Shown here: positions 1 to 9,620 of the stretch, piece by piece | Layout of the letters: every line of letters starts with the position of its first letter | Position numbering within the stretch: the stretch's first letter is position 1 | Source of the DNA: UBA8337 sp965662725 | GTDB lineage: Bacteria; Pseudomonadota; Alphaproteobacteria; RS24 | Assembly (NCBI GenBank): GCA_965662725.1 | Contig: CBFIIT010000006.1 | Span: forward strand, 1 to 63,563 | DNA length: 63,563 bases | Reading direction: 5' to 3' | The notes under the pieces: model-generated | Databases searched by the model: none | What the model was told of the DNA's origin: nothing | The model's input: the letters and a program-made list of their open reading frames with translations, nothing else | Program-made: the position numbers and the translations under genes

Positions 1-120
1 CTGGAACATGCGGTTTATGATTTATGGCCGCTGGCTTGTAAAACCGAAGACGGGCTGGCCTTTACCGGTGAGATTTTGCCCCCGATTACGGAAAACGGCA
101 CGCCTGTTTTGACCCGCTAA
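1..120 (+). CDS. C-terminal 39 residues of an unidentified protein (truncated by window edge)
   Basis: An open frame runs from base 1 to a TAA at 118-120 and encodes 39 residues ending in TPVLTR. The start lies outside the window. I do not recognise the family from so short a tail. It has no membrane segment or metal-binding motif. It converges on accC, whose stop lies 10 bases further on, so both transcripts end in this narrow gap. It could be a fortuitous open frame, but it is in the right place for a gene end and has no internal stop. Confidence 0.45.
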   Translation: MEHAVYDLWPLACKTEDGLAFTGEILPPITENGTPVLTR

Positions 121-130
121 GAAGCGGTCG

Positions 131-1474
<1,344 letters not shown>

Positions 1475-1477
1475 GAT

Positions 1478-1933
1478 TTACTCGATTATCAGCAGCACTT
1501 CGTCAAATTCGACCGGCTGCTCATTGGCCACAATGATTTGGGTTATTTTGCCGGATGTCGGCGCGGCAATCGGGTTCATGGTTTTCATGGCTTCAACAAT
1601 CAAAACGGTTTGGCCTTCGCTTACCGTGTCGCCGACTTTTACAAAATCGGCTGCGCCGGGTTCGGGCGCCAAATAGGCAGTGCCGACCATTGGAGATTTC
1701 ACCGCACCCGGATGCGCTGCATTGGGCGCGGGCGCTTCTTCTTCCGGCTCAGCCGCAGCAGGTGCAGGCGCTTCAATCGCAGGTGCCGGCACCATGGCGC
1801 TGACAACGCCGCTTTCGCGGGCCACGCGAATACGGATATCGCCGGTCTCCACTTCGATTTCTGACAATCCGGTATCGGTTAATAAATCAGCCAATTCGCG
1901 GATGGTTTTACTGCTTGGAAGTTTAGTCGCCAT
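1478..1933 (-). CDS. accB: Acetyl-CoA carboxylase biotin carboxyl carrier protein
   Basis: BCCP carries biotin between AccC and the carboxyltransferase subunits. The protein has 151 residues in three parts. The N-terminal region is typical of AccB. A flexible Ala/Pro/Glu-rich linker spans about residues 45-75. The C-terminal biotinyl domain contains the biotinylation motif EAMKTMN with the target lysine at about residue 117. The linker is a usual feature of bacterial BCCP. The gene sits 17 bases downstream of aroQ and 3 bases upstream of accC. The aroQ-accB-accC order is common in proteobacteria. Confidence 0.97.
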   Translation of the reverse strand: MATKLPSSKTIRELADLLTDTGLSEIEVETGDIRIRVARESGVVSAMVPAPAIEAPAPAAAEPEEEAPAPNAAHPGAVKSPMVGTAYLAPEPGAADFVKVGDTVSEGQTVLIVEAMKTMNPIAAPTSGKITQIIVANEQPVEFDEVLLIIE

Positions 1934-1950
1934 AATATCCTCAAATATCT

Positions 1951-2397
1951 TTAGTCGGCTTCGCTCAATCGGGTGGCAAGCGCATCGATTGCCATTTCAT
2001 ATCCTTGTGCGCCAAGGCCGCAAATTACGCCGCTTGCGACAGCCGACACATAAGAGTGGTGACGAAATTCTTCACGTGCAAAAATATTTGATAAATGCAC
2101 TTCCATGATCGGAATTTCCACTGCTTGCAATGCATCAAGAATGGCAACAGACGTGTGCGAATACGCACCGGCATTGATAATCAAACCGGCCGCTTGCGTG
2201 CGCGCCGCTTGAATCAAATTGACCATTTCGCCTTCATCATTGCTTTGCGCACAACTGACACTGAGGCCGTGCGTCTTGGCGCGCGCCGCGCACATGGCTT
2301 CAATATCGGCCAGCGTCGTGGTTCCGTAAACTTCCGGCTCTCTAGTGCCCAATAAATTGAGATTGGGGCCGTTAATGATGTGGAGCGGTTTGCTCAT
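1951..2397 (-). CDS. aroQ: Type II 3-dehydroquinate dehydratase
   Basis: This enzyme removes water from 3-dehydroquinate to give 3-dehydroshikimate, step three of the shikimate pathway. The small 148-residue length is that of the dodecameric type II family. Visible signatures are NGPNLNLLGTREP at the N-terminus, the catalytic-loop tyrosine in EPEVYG, the substrate-binding INAGAYSHTS, and EVHLSNIFAREEFR with the catalytic histidine. The frame is open 30 codons further upstream. The ATG at 2397 is preferred because a GGGAGAAG ribosome site precedes it and the encoded MSKPLHIINGPN matches the family start. It is first in the aroQ-accB-accC unit and divergent from thiS. Confidence 0.95.
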   Translation of the reverse strand: MSKPLHIINGPNLNLLGTREPEVYGTTTLADIEAMCAARAKTHGLSVSCAQSNDEGEMVNLIQAARTQAAGLIINAGAYSHTSVAILDALQAVEIPIMEVHLSNIFAREEFRHHSYVSAVASGVICGLGAQGYEMAIDALATRLSEAD

Positions 2398-2559
2398 GCG
2401 GCTTTCTTCTCCCTTTGGGAAACAATCCGTATATGCAATTTGGGTAAACGAGATTTCAAAAAAGTGCAAGTTTTTCAACAGGCTCATTTATGCCGAAGCG
2501 GATTCTCACCTTGCGCTTTTCAGTTGGCTTGCGCAAACTCGCGACCAGTGGAGAGCGTG

Positions 2560-2760
2560 ATGCAAATAACGGTAAATGGCGAAAATCGCCGCTTTGAGAG
2601 TGATTTGAGTGTATCGCAATTGCTCAATCTGCTCGGCTTGCCGGAGAAAAAGATTGCGGTCGAGCATAATCTGGAAATTGTGCCGAAATCGGCCTATGAC
2701 ACGCATATGGTGACTGAAGGTGACCGTATAGAAATCGTGCATTTTATCGGCGGGGGCTGA
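2560..2760 (+). CDS. thiS: Sulfur carrier protein ThiS
   Basis: ThiS is a ubiquitin-fold sulfur carrier. Its C-terminal glycine is adenylated and converted to a thiocarboxylate that gives sulfur to the thiazole ring of thiamine. The 66-residue protein begins MQITVNGENRRF and ends HFIGGG, the required di-glycine terminus. The frame is open upstream to 2380, but the ATG at 2560 follows GGAGAGCG closely and gives the family length. ThiG starts 3 bases after the stop. No thiamine pyrophosphate riboswitch signature was seen in the 160-base gap shared with aroQ. Other thi genes are not in the window. Confidence 0.93.
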   Translation: MQITVNGENRRFESDLSVSQLLNLLGLPEKKIAVEHNLEIVPKSAYDTHMVTEGDRIEIVHFIGGG

Positions 2761-2763
2761 GTT

Positions 2764-3543
2764 ATGGCGCAACAAGACGAGAAATTGGTGATTGCCGGAC
2801 GCGAATTTTCTTCGCGGCTGATTGTCGGCACAGGAAAATATAAGGATTACGCTGAAAACGCAGCAGCAGCAGAAGCAGCCGGTGCGGAGATTGTTACCGT
2901 GGCGGTGCGGCGCGTGAATTTAACCGATAAAGACGCGCCGATGCTGGTCGATTATATCAGCCCTGAAAAATTTACCTATCTGCCGAATACGGCAGGATGC
3001 TTTACCGGTGAAGATGCGGTGCGCACGCTGCGCTTGGCCCGTGAGGCGGGTGGTTGGACTTTGGTAAAGCTGGAAGTGCTGGGTGATGAGAAGACGCTAT
3101 ATCCGAATATGACAGAGACGCTGCGCTCTGCCGAATTGTTGATTAAAGAGGGCTTTGAAGTGATGGTCTATTGCAGCGATGACCCGATTATGGCCAAACG
3201 GCTGGAAGAAATCGGCTGTTGCGCAATCATGCCGCTTGCCGCGCCAATCGGCTCCGGCCTCGGCATTCAAAATCCGGTTAATATCCGCCTGATTATTGAA
3301 CAGGCCAATGTGCCGGTTCTGGTCGATGCCGGCGTCGGCACTGCATCAGATGCAGCTATTGCCATGGAACTTGGCTGTGACGGCGTGTTGATGAATACGG
3401 CTATTGCCGAAGCAAAAGATCCGATATTGATGGCTGAAGCGATGAAAAATGCGGTGATTGCCGGACGCCAAGCCTATCTTGCCGGACGGATGCCGAAACG
3501 GCTTTATGCCGACCCAAGCTCACCGCTTGCCGGGCTTATTTAG
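2764..3543 (+). CDS. thiG: Thiazole synthase ThiG
   Basis: ThiG is a TIM-barrel enzyme that condenses 1-deoxyxylulose 5-phosphate, dehydroglycine and ThiS-thiocarboxylate into the thiamine thiazole phosphate. The 259 residues fit the family. The N-terminus contains SRLIVGTGKYKD. The Schiff-base lysine lies in TLVKLEVLGD. The phosphate-binding end of the barrel is seen in LVDAGVGTASDAA and GVLMNTAIAEAKDP. It is translated directly after thiS. Its last 8 bases overlap the 3' end of the convergent thiol oxidoreductase gene. Confidence 0.96.
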   Translation: MAQQDEKLVIAGREFSSRLIVGTGKYKDYAENAAAAEAAGAEIVTVAVRRVNLTDKDAPMLVDYISPEKFTYLPNTAGCFTGEDAVRTLRLAREAGGWTLVKLEVLGDEKTLYPNMTETLRSAELLIKEGFEVMVYCSDDPIMAKRLEEIGCCAIMPLAAPIGSGLGIQNPVNIRLIIEQANVPVLVDAGVGTASDAAIAMELGCDGVLMNTAIAEAKDPILMAEAMKNAVIAGRQAYLAGRMPKRLYADPSSPLAGLI

Positions 3544-4279
3544 CTTTCAAATCAGCCCGCGCCTGCTTAATGGCTGAGGACAACTCGTCTTTATCAAGCG
3601 CACCGGGAAATAATTTGCCGTTAATAATAAACGCCGGTGTGCCGTTTACACCCAAAGAACGCGCCAGGCTGCGCGTCGCGTCAATATGGCTTTGAAACTT
3701 CAGCTTATTGGCGTTTTTGCGCAGTTTTTCGGCTGACAATTTCATATCGGTTAATGTTTTGTCGATAATCGGGCGGTCAATGCGGCCCTTATGGGTCATC
3801 AGCTTGCTGTGATAGGTCAGATATTGCAGCTTGTCTTCAATCGCCAGAGCGAGGCGAGAGGCATCCCGCGACGCGTCTCCTAAAATTGGATATTCTTTAA
3901 ACACCAGACGCACATCTTTGTTTTCGCGCAAAACTTCCATCAATGGCGCAAAGCTGCGTTTGCAATAGCCGCAATTATAATCGAAGAACTCGACAATGGT
4001 TATCGGCGCATCATTCGGCCCCATAGCGTAATCGGCTTTGTTGAAATACAGCTTGTCAGCATTTTCGGTCAGGGCGCGTTCTTGTTCGCGCACTTGCCGC
4101 GCTTCCATATAGGCCTGCAGATTATCCAGCGCCATTTCCAGCTTTTCCGGATTGCGGATAAAATAGTTTTCAATCTGCTTATCAATCGCTTCTTGCTGTT
4201 GCTTACTCAGCTGCTGCGCTGAGACAGGGGCGAGGCTCGCCAGAAAAATCATCATAGAGGCAAAGATGGCGTTACGCAT
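3536..4279 (-). CDS. Periplasmic DsbA-family thiol:disulfide oxidoreductase
   Basis: A 247-residue protein with a cleavable signal peptide (about residues 1-21, ending VSAQQ) and a thioredoxin-like DsbA fold. The redox centre is the CGYC motif at residues 103-106 in FFDYNCGYCKRSF. The cis-proline loop is in GVNGTPAFIING. A helical N-terminal segment (about 25-75) precedes the fold, as in the Com1/ScsC-like DsbA branch. That segment suggests an oligomerisation stalk, as in trimeric ScsC-type proteins (inference). It is probably a periplasmic disulfide oxidase or isomerase. The start is 10 bases below the stop of the M48 protease, so the two are co-transcribed and both act on envelope protein quality. 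Confidence 0.85.
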   Translation of the reverse strand: MRNAIFASMMIFLASLAPVSAQQLSKQQQEAIDKQIENYFIRNPEKLEMALDNLQAYMEARQVREQERALTENADKLYFNKADYAMGPNDAPITIVEFFDYNCGYCKRSFAPLMEVLRENKDVRLVFKEYPILGDASRDASRLALAIEDKLQYLTYHSKLMTHKGRIDRPIIDKTLTDMKLSAEKLRKNANKLKFQSHIDATRSLARSLGVNGTPAFIINGKLFPGALDKDELSSAIKQARADLKAK

Positions 4280-4289
4280 GGGAACCTTC

Positions 4290-5642
4290 CTATTTTCGTT
4301 TCATGGCGCTGAGAATATCAACCGCGCGAATATATTCGACGGAGCCTTTGGGTAGACCTTTCACAGCGCGTTGCGCATGCAGACGCGCTTCCTTTCGCCC
4401 TGAAGCTGCATAGTATTCCGCCAGCGCCCATTGTGCCAGTGCCGTTTCACCCAATTGGCCGAAACCTTTCGACATTTGCAAATAAGCCGCACCGCTATCG
4501 GGGTCGAGGCGAAGGGCAGCGCGCAGATTTTTGACTGCCAACCGGTTAAGCTGTTTTGCCTTAGGGCCGTTTTGCGCCGCTTTGCCGAGCTGGCAAGAGG
4601 CCAAGCCAATCAGCAAAAGCGGCTCATTCGGGGCCAATTCAATGGCCTTCTGATAGGGCGCAATGCCCGCCGCCGCCAAGCCGGTCTCGTAATAGATTTG
4701 TCCTTTAAGTTCATGCAGCCATGGATTGCTTGGCATGTCCTCGATCAGCGTGTCCAACTCGGCCAAAGCATTATTGCGGCGTCCCTGTCTGAAATAGGCA
4801 ATGGCGCGCGCATATCTTGCCGGCTGTCCTTCTTGTTTGCGAAAACGACGCAGCGTTGTGGTCGGAGGGTCAAGAAAGCCGTAAATTTTGGCCTGCGCCA
4901 TGCGATGACGAAATATCCGCGTTTCCGGATCTCGGCTATTGCGGTGAGCGGAGCTTTTCGCGCCTTCGCGATATGTATTCACGCGGTCGCGTGACATGGG
5001 GTGCGAGCGGGCATAGGGGTCTTGATATACTTCGCTCAAAATCTCTTGGCTGGCCAATGACTCCATCATGCCGATAATGCCCTCGGCTGATTGCTCTGTC
5101 GCGTCCAATAATTGCAAAGCCGTATTGTCAGCAGCCGCTTCTTGCCCTCGGCTATAGGTCAAAAAACTGCGTATGGCCAATTGCTGGCCTCCGGTAATCA
5201 ACGCCATGCCAACATCACCGGCACCGGCGAGAATAGAGCCAAGCCCCAAAATTGTAGCGACCAGAGCGGGGCCTTGCGCGGAAGCAGCGGCTTCTGCACC
5301 ACGTGCCAAGTGACCACCGGTAATATGGCCAATCTCATGCGCAATCACGCCAATGACCATATTCGGTTCTTCGGCTTCTAAAATAAGACCGGTATGGATG
5401 AAGATATTTTGCCCATTGGTCACAAACGCATTGAGATTGCGGTCATTGACGATATGCAGGCCAATCCGTTCCGGTTGTAGACCGGCAGCTTTTAAAAGCG
5501 GGCGGCTATAATCGGCAATGAGGCTTTCAATCTCAGCGTCGCGTATCAAGCCTTGCGCAGACCCCTGCGTTGGCAAAAATGCAATCGCCGCCAAAAGCAA
5601 AACCGTAAATACGGCTTGCGGGTTTAAAACAGTGAACCTCAT
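4290..5642 (-). CDS. M48-family periplasmic metalloprotease with TPR domain (BepA-like)
   Basis: A 450-residue exported protein. The signal peptide covers about residues 1-29, cut near GSAQG. The peptidase domain has the zinc motif HEIGH at residues 102-106, followed by a third-ligand glutamate near 168 in GQEAAAD. A tetratricopeptide-repeat region covers about 260-440. This architecture is that of BepA/YfgC, which degrades misassembled outer-membrane proteins and assists LptD assembly. No lipobox was seen. Co-transcription with the DsbA-like gene fits a role in envelope quality control, since LptD maturation needs disulfide chemistry (inference). Confidence 0.9.
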   Translation of the reverse strand: MRFTVLNPQAVFTVLLLAAIAFLPTQGSAQGLIRDAEIESLIADYSRPLLKAAGLQPERIGLHIVNDRNLNAFVTNGQNIFIHTGLILEAEEPNMVIGVIAHEIGHITGGHLARGAEAAASAQGPALVATILGLGSILAGAGDVGMALITGGQQLAIRSFLTYSRGQEAAADNTALQLLDATEQSAEGIIGMMESLASQEILSEVYQDPYARSHPMSRDRVNTYREGAKSSAHRNSRDPETRIFRHRMAQAKIYGFLDPPTTTLRRFRKQEGQPARYARAIAYFRQGRRNNALAELDTLIEDMPSNPWLHELKGQIYYETGLAAAGIAPYQKAIELAPNEPLLLIGLASCQLGKAAQNGPKAKQLNRLAVKNLRAALRLDPDSGAAYLQMSKGFGQLGETALAQWALAEYYAASGRKEARLHAQRAVKGLPKGSVEYIRAVDILSAMKRK

Positions 5643-5681
5643 AAAGACAGCTTTGCTTTGAAATACGGCCTTAGTGGGGCA

Positions 5682-7931
5682 CTATCGCCGCCACCAGCCC
5701 GATTTCTTCGGCTTATCATCAGCGTCATCATCAGAGTTTTCGTCACCGGCATCGGCCATCTCTTCCGGCGCTTCTTCGGGCGTCTCTGCTTCCGGCGCTT
5801 CTTCGGGCGTCTCTGCTTGCGGCTCTGCTTGCGGCTCTGGTGCTTCCTCTATTTCAGCTGCTGCCTCAGCCTCATCAGGCTCAGCTGCGACTTCAATAAT
5901 GATTTTTTGTGGCGCTTCATCCGCGTCTAAATCCGCATCCGGCGCGTTGCCATCATCATTTGCTGCTTCGGCTTCGCCATTATCATCAGCCGCTTCTTTG
6001 CCGCGACGCCGATTACGACCGCCGCGCCGACCGCGACGCCGCCGACGCTTCGGCTTTTCTTCATCGCCGTCTTCGGAGGCTTCGTTATTCTCTTCGGCTT
6101 CGGTTGCGTCACCATTATCAGCCGCTTCAACTTCAGCGTCTTCTTCCGGCGCATTATCTTCGCCGCCTTCAGCATTATTGCCGCGCCGACGATTACGACC
6201 GCCGCGCCGACGACGCTTGCGTTTGCCGCCACCGGCTTCATCCAATGCGGCTGTCGGGTCACCTTCCATCCGCAACACACCTGCACTCTCGGTTTGGTCG
6301 GGCAGGGTCAGCGCCATTTCCATCGAGGTCAGCTCATTGTCAATTTCAATGGATATGGTGATGCCGCTACGGGTTTCAATTTCATGCAATTGCCCGCGTT
6401 TATTGTTCAGCAAATAAATCGCCACATCATGCGGCACTTGCACAATTAATTCGCCTTCGCTGAATTTTCCGGCATTTTCATCGATCTGCCGCAGCACGTG
6501 TAGGGCGCGGCTTTCGACTGAGCGAACCATGCCGGAGCCGTTACAATGGGCGCAGGTTTGGCTGGAGCCTTCCAACACACCGGCGCGCATACGCTGGCGC
6601 GACATTTCCATCAGGCCGAAATTACTGATACGTCCGACTTGAATACGCGCACGGTCAGCCTTCAAGGCTTCTTTCAGCTTGCGTTCAACGGCGCGATTAT
6701 TGCGGTTTTCATCCATATCGATGAAATCAATCACCAATAAACCGGCAAGGTCGCGCAAGCGCGCTTGCCGTGCCACTTCAACCGCTGCTTCCAAATTGGT
6801 CGCCAGCGCGGTTTTTTCTACCGATTGTTCACGGGTCGATTTACCGGAGTTTACGTCAATTGAAACCAGTGCTTCGGTTGGGTTAATCACCAGATAGCCG
6901 CCTGAGGGCAGGGCAACGATTGGATTGAACATCGCCGCCAGCTTGTCTTCAACGCCGTTTTCTTTAAACAGCGGGGCATCGCCGACATGCTGCTTCACCT
7001 TGCGCGCATGGCTGGGCATGAGCAGCTTCATATAATTTTTTGCTTCTTTATAGCTATCCGCGCCATCGATAATGACTTGGTCAAAATCTTTTGAATATAA
7101 ATCGCGAATACAGCGGCGAATGAGATTGCCTTCCTCATAAACCAAAGCCGGTGCGGAAGAGCTAACGGTTGTTTCGCGCACTTCTTCCCATAGCCGCGAC
7201 AGATATTGGAAGTCACGGCGGATTTCGGTCAATGTTCGCTGCGCTCCGGCAGTGCGGACAATCAGTCCCATGCCATCGGCGACATCCAGCTTGCTGACAA
7301 TGGTCTTCAGTTTCTTGCGGTCGGCACCATTATTGATTTTGCGGGAAATACCGCCACCACGCGCCGTGTTCGGCATAAGCACACAATAGCGACCGGCCAG
7401 TGACAGATAGGTTGTCAGCGCCGCGCCCTTATTGCCGCGTTCTTCTTTTAAAACCTGCACAAGAATGATTTGCCGCCGCTTAATCACTTCCTGAATTTTA
7501 TATTTGCGGTGAAGCGCACGCGCGTTTATTGCCGGTGCTGCTTCTTCATGCGCATCGCCGCCAATATCTGAAACAGCGGCTTCTTCTTCCTCTTCTTCCG
7601 GTTTTTCTTCACTATCATCATCGCTGGCCGCGTGAGAGCGGTCTTCCTCGGCTTGCTCGCGCAGTAAGGCTTCGCGGTCACTGACCGGAATTTGATAATA
7701 ATCCGGATGAATTTCATTAAACGCCAAGAAGCCATGGCGATTGCCGCCATATTCTACGAAAGCCGCCTGCAATGACGGCTCTACCCGCGTTACTTTTGCG
7801 AGGTAAATATTACCGCGTAATGGCGCCTTGGTTTGCGACTCGAAGTCGAATTCTTGGATTTGATTGTGATCGGTCACAACCACTCGCGTTTCCTCCGGGT
7901 GGATGGCATCGATAAGCATATTTTTGGTCAT
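5682..7931 (-). CDS. rne: Ribonuclease E/G
   Basis: An endoribonuclease that initiates mRNA decay and processes rRNA and tRNA. The protein has 749 residues. The N-terminus MLIDAIHPEETRVVV is the classic RNase E start. An S1 domain follows, carrying an acidic Glu/Asp-rich insertion at about residues 85-130. The catalytic DNase I-like region has VSIDVNSGKSTRE and VIDFIDMDENRN, each with a metal-binding aspartate. The zinc-link is TCAHCNGSGM. The C-terminal 190 residues are low-complexity: two arginine-rich patches, each ending GGRNRRRG, separated by Glu/Ala stretches. This matches the unstructured RNA- and protein-binding half of RNase E rather than the shorter RNase G. A long untranslated leader precedes it. 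Confidence 0.96.
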   Translation of the reverse strand: MTKNMLIDAIHPEETRVVVTDHNQIQEFDFESQTKAPLRGNIYLAKVTRVEPSLQAAFVEYGGNRHGFLAFNEIHPDYYQIPVSDREALLREQAEEDRSHAASDDDSEEKPEEEEEEAAVSDIGGDAHEEAAPAINARALHRKYKIQEVIKRRQIILVQVLKEERGNKGAALTTYLSLAGRYCVLMPNTARGGGISRKINNGADRKKLKTIVSKLDVADGMGLIVRTAGAQRTLTEIRRDFQYLSRLWEEVRETTVSSSAPALVYEEGNLIRRCIRDLYSKDFDQVIIDGADSYKEAKNYMKLLMPSHARKVKQHVGDAPLFKENGVEDKLAAMFNPIVALPSGGYLVINPTEALVSIDVNSGKSTREQSVEKTALATNLEAAVEVARQARLRDLAGLLVIDFIDMDENRNNRAVERKLKEALKADRARIQVGRISNFGLMEMSRQRMRAGVLEGSSQTCAHCNGSGMVRSVESRALHVLRQIDENAGKFSEGELIVQVPHDVAIYLLNNKRGQLHEIETRSGITISIEIDNELTSMEMALTLPDQTESAGVLRMEGDPTAALDEAGGGKRKRRRRGGRNRRRGNNAEGGEDNAPEEDAEVEAADNGDATEAEENNEASEDGDEEKPKRRRRRGRRGGRNRRRGKEAADDNGEAEAANDDGNAPDADLDADEAPQKIIIEVAAEPDEAEAAAEIEEAPEPQAEPQAETPEEAPEAETPEEAPEEMADAGDENSDDDADDKPKKSGWWRR

Positions 7932-8346
7932 AAAAAGCTCCCACCGCGCTGCCGGCTTTACCAGCCGTCGTCAGCCATCGGTGATTATCTGAGGGTGAAA
8001 AGGACGTGGCGACGCGCTGTATCGCTTTTTTATCAATCGATTTTGCTAAAGCTGCGGTCACTTTAAGTCCTCAAAAAGGGTTACGGTAATGGCCATAGGC
8101 CATCTTGGATTCCGACGATTTTATCCACCGGCTCCCAAAGGCCATCGGTGAATCACATCGTTCGAAAGAACGAAGCCAAATCTACAGAGGCCTTATGGGG
8201 ATTGCAAGGTGAATAAATCATTGCTGAAAATGCACAAAAACTGCGCCATTGACGGTGTTTTGGGCGGTTCATTCGCCAAAATGCCATAAAATTGATAAAC
8301 TGCGCGCACGAAAGTGAGTCGGGGATGCAAAGGAATAGGCAACCGG
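7932..8346. other. 415-base divergent intergenic region: rne leader and amiC upstream region
   Basis: No protein-coding gene is supported here. On the minus side it contains a plausible sigma-70 promoter (8179-8207) that would give rne a leader of about 240 bases. That leader holds a perfect hairpin at 8159-8172 (CGTTC arms around a four-base loop), a perfect palindrome at 8089-8103 (ATGGCC-ATA-GGCCAT), and two copies of GCCATCGGTGA, near 7975 and 8141. On the plus side I see no convincing -10 for amiC. RNase E genes of other bacteria are autoregulated through long leaders, so a similar role here is inferred. Confidence 0.55.
8179..8207 (-). promoter_or_regulatory. Candidate sigma-70 promoter for rne
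   Basis: Read on the minus strand: TTGCAA (8207-8202), a 17-base spacer, then TAGATT (8184-8179). Each hexamer matches consensus at four of six positions and the spacing is optimal. The predicted start of transcription is near 8172, which is exactly where the CGTTC...GAACG hairpin begins. Confidence 0.4.
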
Positions 8347-9552
8347 ATGACGCCCTTTAAAAGAATAATACAGCCATTTATGGCGCTCAGTGTCTTGCTG
8401 CTTTTCGGCCTCGCCGATGCAATGGCGGCCAATGTGAAAGATATTCGTCTCGGCGTCACCGCCGAGCGCACGCGTCTGGTGTTGGATTTGCAGTCAAAAG
8501 TCGATTTCAATATTTTCCTGCTGGATGAACCGCGCCGCGTGGTGATCGACTTGCCGAGCATGCAATGGCCGGAGACGCAACCGAAAGCCGATGGCTTGGT
8601 CAAGAAATTGCGCTTTGGCCAATTTACTGCTGATAAAAGTCGCTTGGTCATAGATGCCAATGGGCCGGTGCGGGTGGCAAAAAGTTTCATGCTGCCGCCA
8701 TCTTCCGGATTGCCGCATCGGCTGGTGGTTGATTTGGTCAAAACATCGAGCGCGAAATTTGTTACGCAAGTAAAGAAAGACCGCTTGGCGCAGCGCAAAA
8801 TTGCCAAAAAGAGAACGCCGGAACCGGTGTTTACGCCAAAGCCGAAACGGCGGGCCAATAGCAAACCGATTATTGTGCTGGATGCCGGGCATGGTGGGGT
8901 CGACCCCGGTGCGCATGGCAAGACGGCGCGTGAAAAAGACGTTACTTTGAAGTTTACCCGCGAGCTGGCCAAGCAATTGCGTGCCACCAAAAAGTATAAA
9001 GTCTATCTGACGCGCAATCGCGATATTTATATTCCGTTGCGCCAGCGTGTGAATATTGCCCGTAAGCATAATGCCGATTTGTTTATCTCCATTCATGCGG
9101 ATGCGATTAAGCGCAAATCGGTGCGCGGCATGTCGATTTACACCTTGTCTGAAAATGCATCCGACCGAGAGGCAGCGGCCTTGGCGCGGAAAGAGAACCA
9201 ATCGGATATTATTGCCGGAATTGATTTTGCCGATCAGCCGCCGGAAGTGGCCAATATTCTGATTGATTTGGCGCAGCGCGAAACCAAAAACCTATCGGTT
9301 AAATTTGCCAATATCGTTGTTGATAATGCGCGCGGCAAAACCCGTCTCTTGGAACGCACGCATCGTTTTGCCGGCTTCCGGGTTCTAAAAGCGCCGGATG
9401 TGCCATCAGTATTGGTGGAGCTTGGCTTTTTAACCAATCGCAGCGATGAGAAGCAGCTTCTATCAAGCAGTTGGCGGCGCAAAATGGCGCGCGCCATGGT
9501 CAGTTCTGTGGATGGCTTCTTTAAGGCGACGCGGATTGCTTCAGCCCGCTAA
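8347..9552 (+). CDS. amiC: N-acetylmuramoyl-L-alanine amidase (AmiC type, AMIN + Amidase_3)
   Basis: A periplasmic zinc amidase that cuts the stem peptide from N-acetylmuramic acid, mainly during septum splitting. From the ATG at 8347 the protein has 401 residues. A signal peptide ends near AMAAN (about residue 28). An AMIN peptidoglycan/divisome-targeting domain follows to about 125, then a basic linker. The catalytic domain has VLDAGHGGVDPGAHG (zinc histidine), SIHADA and the catalytic glutamate in SVLVELGFLTN. The ATG at 8347 is preferred over an in-frame ATG at 8314 because the signal peptide then starts at once and AAGGAA precedes it. Followed by mrcA, a common alphaproteobacterial order. 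Confidence 0.93.
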   Translation: MTPFKRIIQPFMALSVLLLFGLADAMAANVKDIRLGVTAERTRLVLDLQSKVDFNIFLLDEPRRVVIDLPSMQWPETQPKADGLVKKLRFGQFTADKSRLVIDANGPVRVAKSFMLPPSSGLPHRLVVDLVKTSSAKFVTQVKKDRLAQRKIAKKRTPEPVFTPKPKRRANSKPIIVLDAGHGGVDPGAHGKTAREKDVTLKFTRELAKQLRATKKYKVYLTRNRDIYIPLRQRVNIARKHNADLFISIHADAIKRKSVRGMSIYTLSENASDREAAALARKENQSDIIAGIDFADQPPEVANILIDLAQRETKNLSVKFANIVVDNARGKTRLLERTHRFAGFRVLKAPDVPSVLVELGFLTNRSDEKQLLSSSWRRKMARAMVSSVDGFFKATRIASAR

Positions 9553-9620
9553 GCTTTCAGTGGATTTTTTCTGATGACCTGCCATAGTGCAGCCGTATTT
9601 CTGACGTTTATAAGACCTTG

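Noticed and set aside
2398..2559. Thiamine pyrophosphate riboswitch before thiS
   Set aside because: The conserved THI-box segments (CTGAGA and ACCTGATC-like) are absent.
5674..6417. Ser/Arg-rich plus-strand frame opposite the RNase E tail
   Set aside because: It arises from the repetitive GC-rich codons for Arg, Glu and Ala on the other strand.
7932..8346. RNase P RNA or other long housekeeping RNA in the 415-base gap
   Set aside because: Conserved core sequences of RNase P RNA, SRP RNA and tmRNA were not found.
8193..8990. 265-codon minus-strand frame overlapping amiC
   Set aside because: Antisense to the AMIN domain of a well supported gene; no family features.
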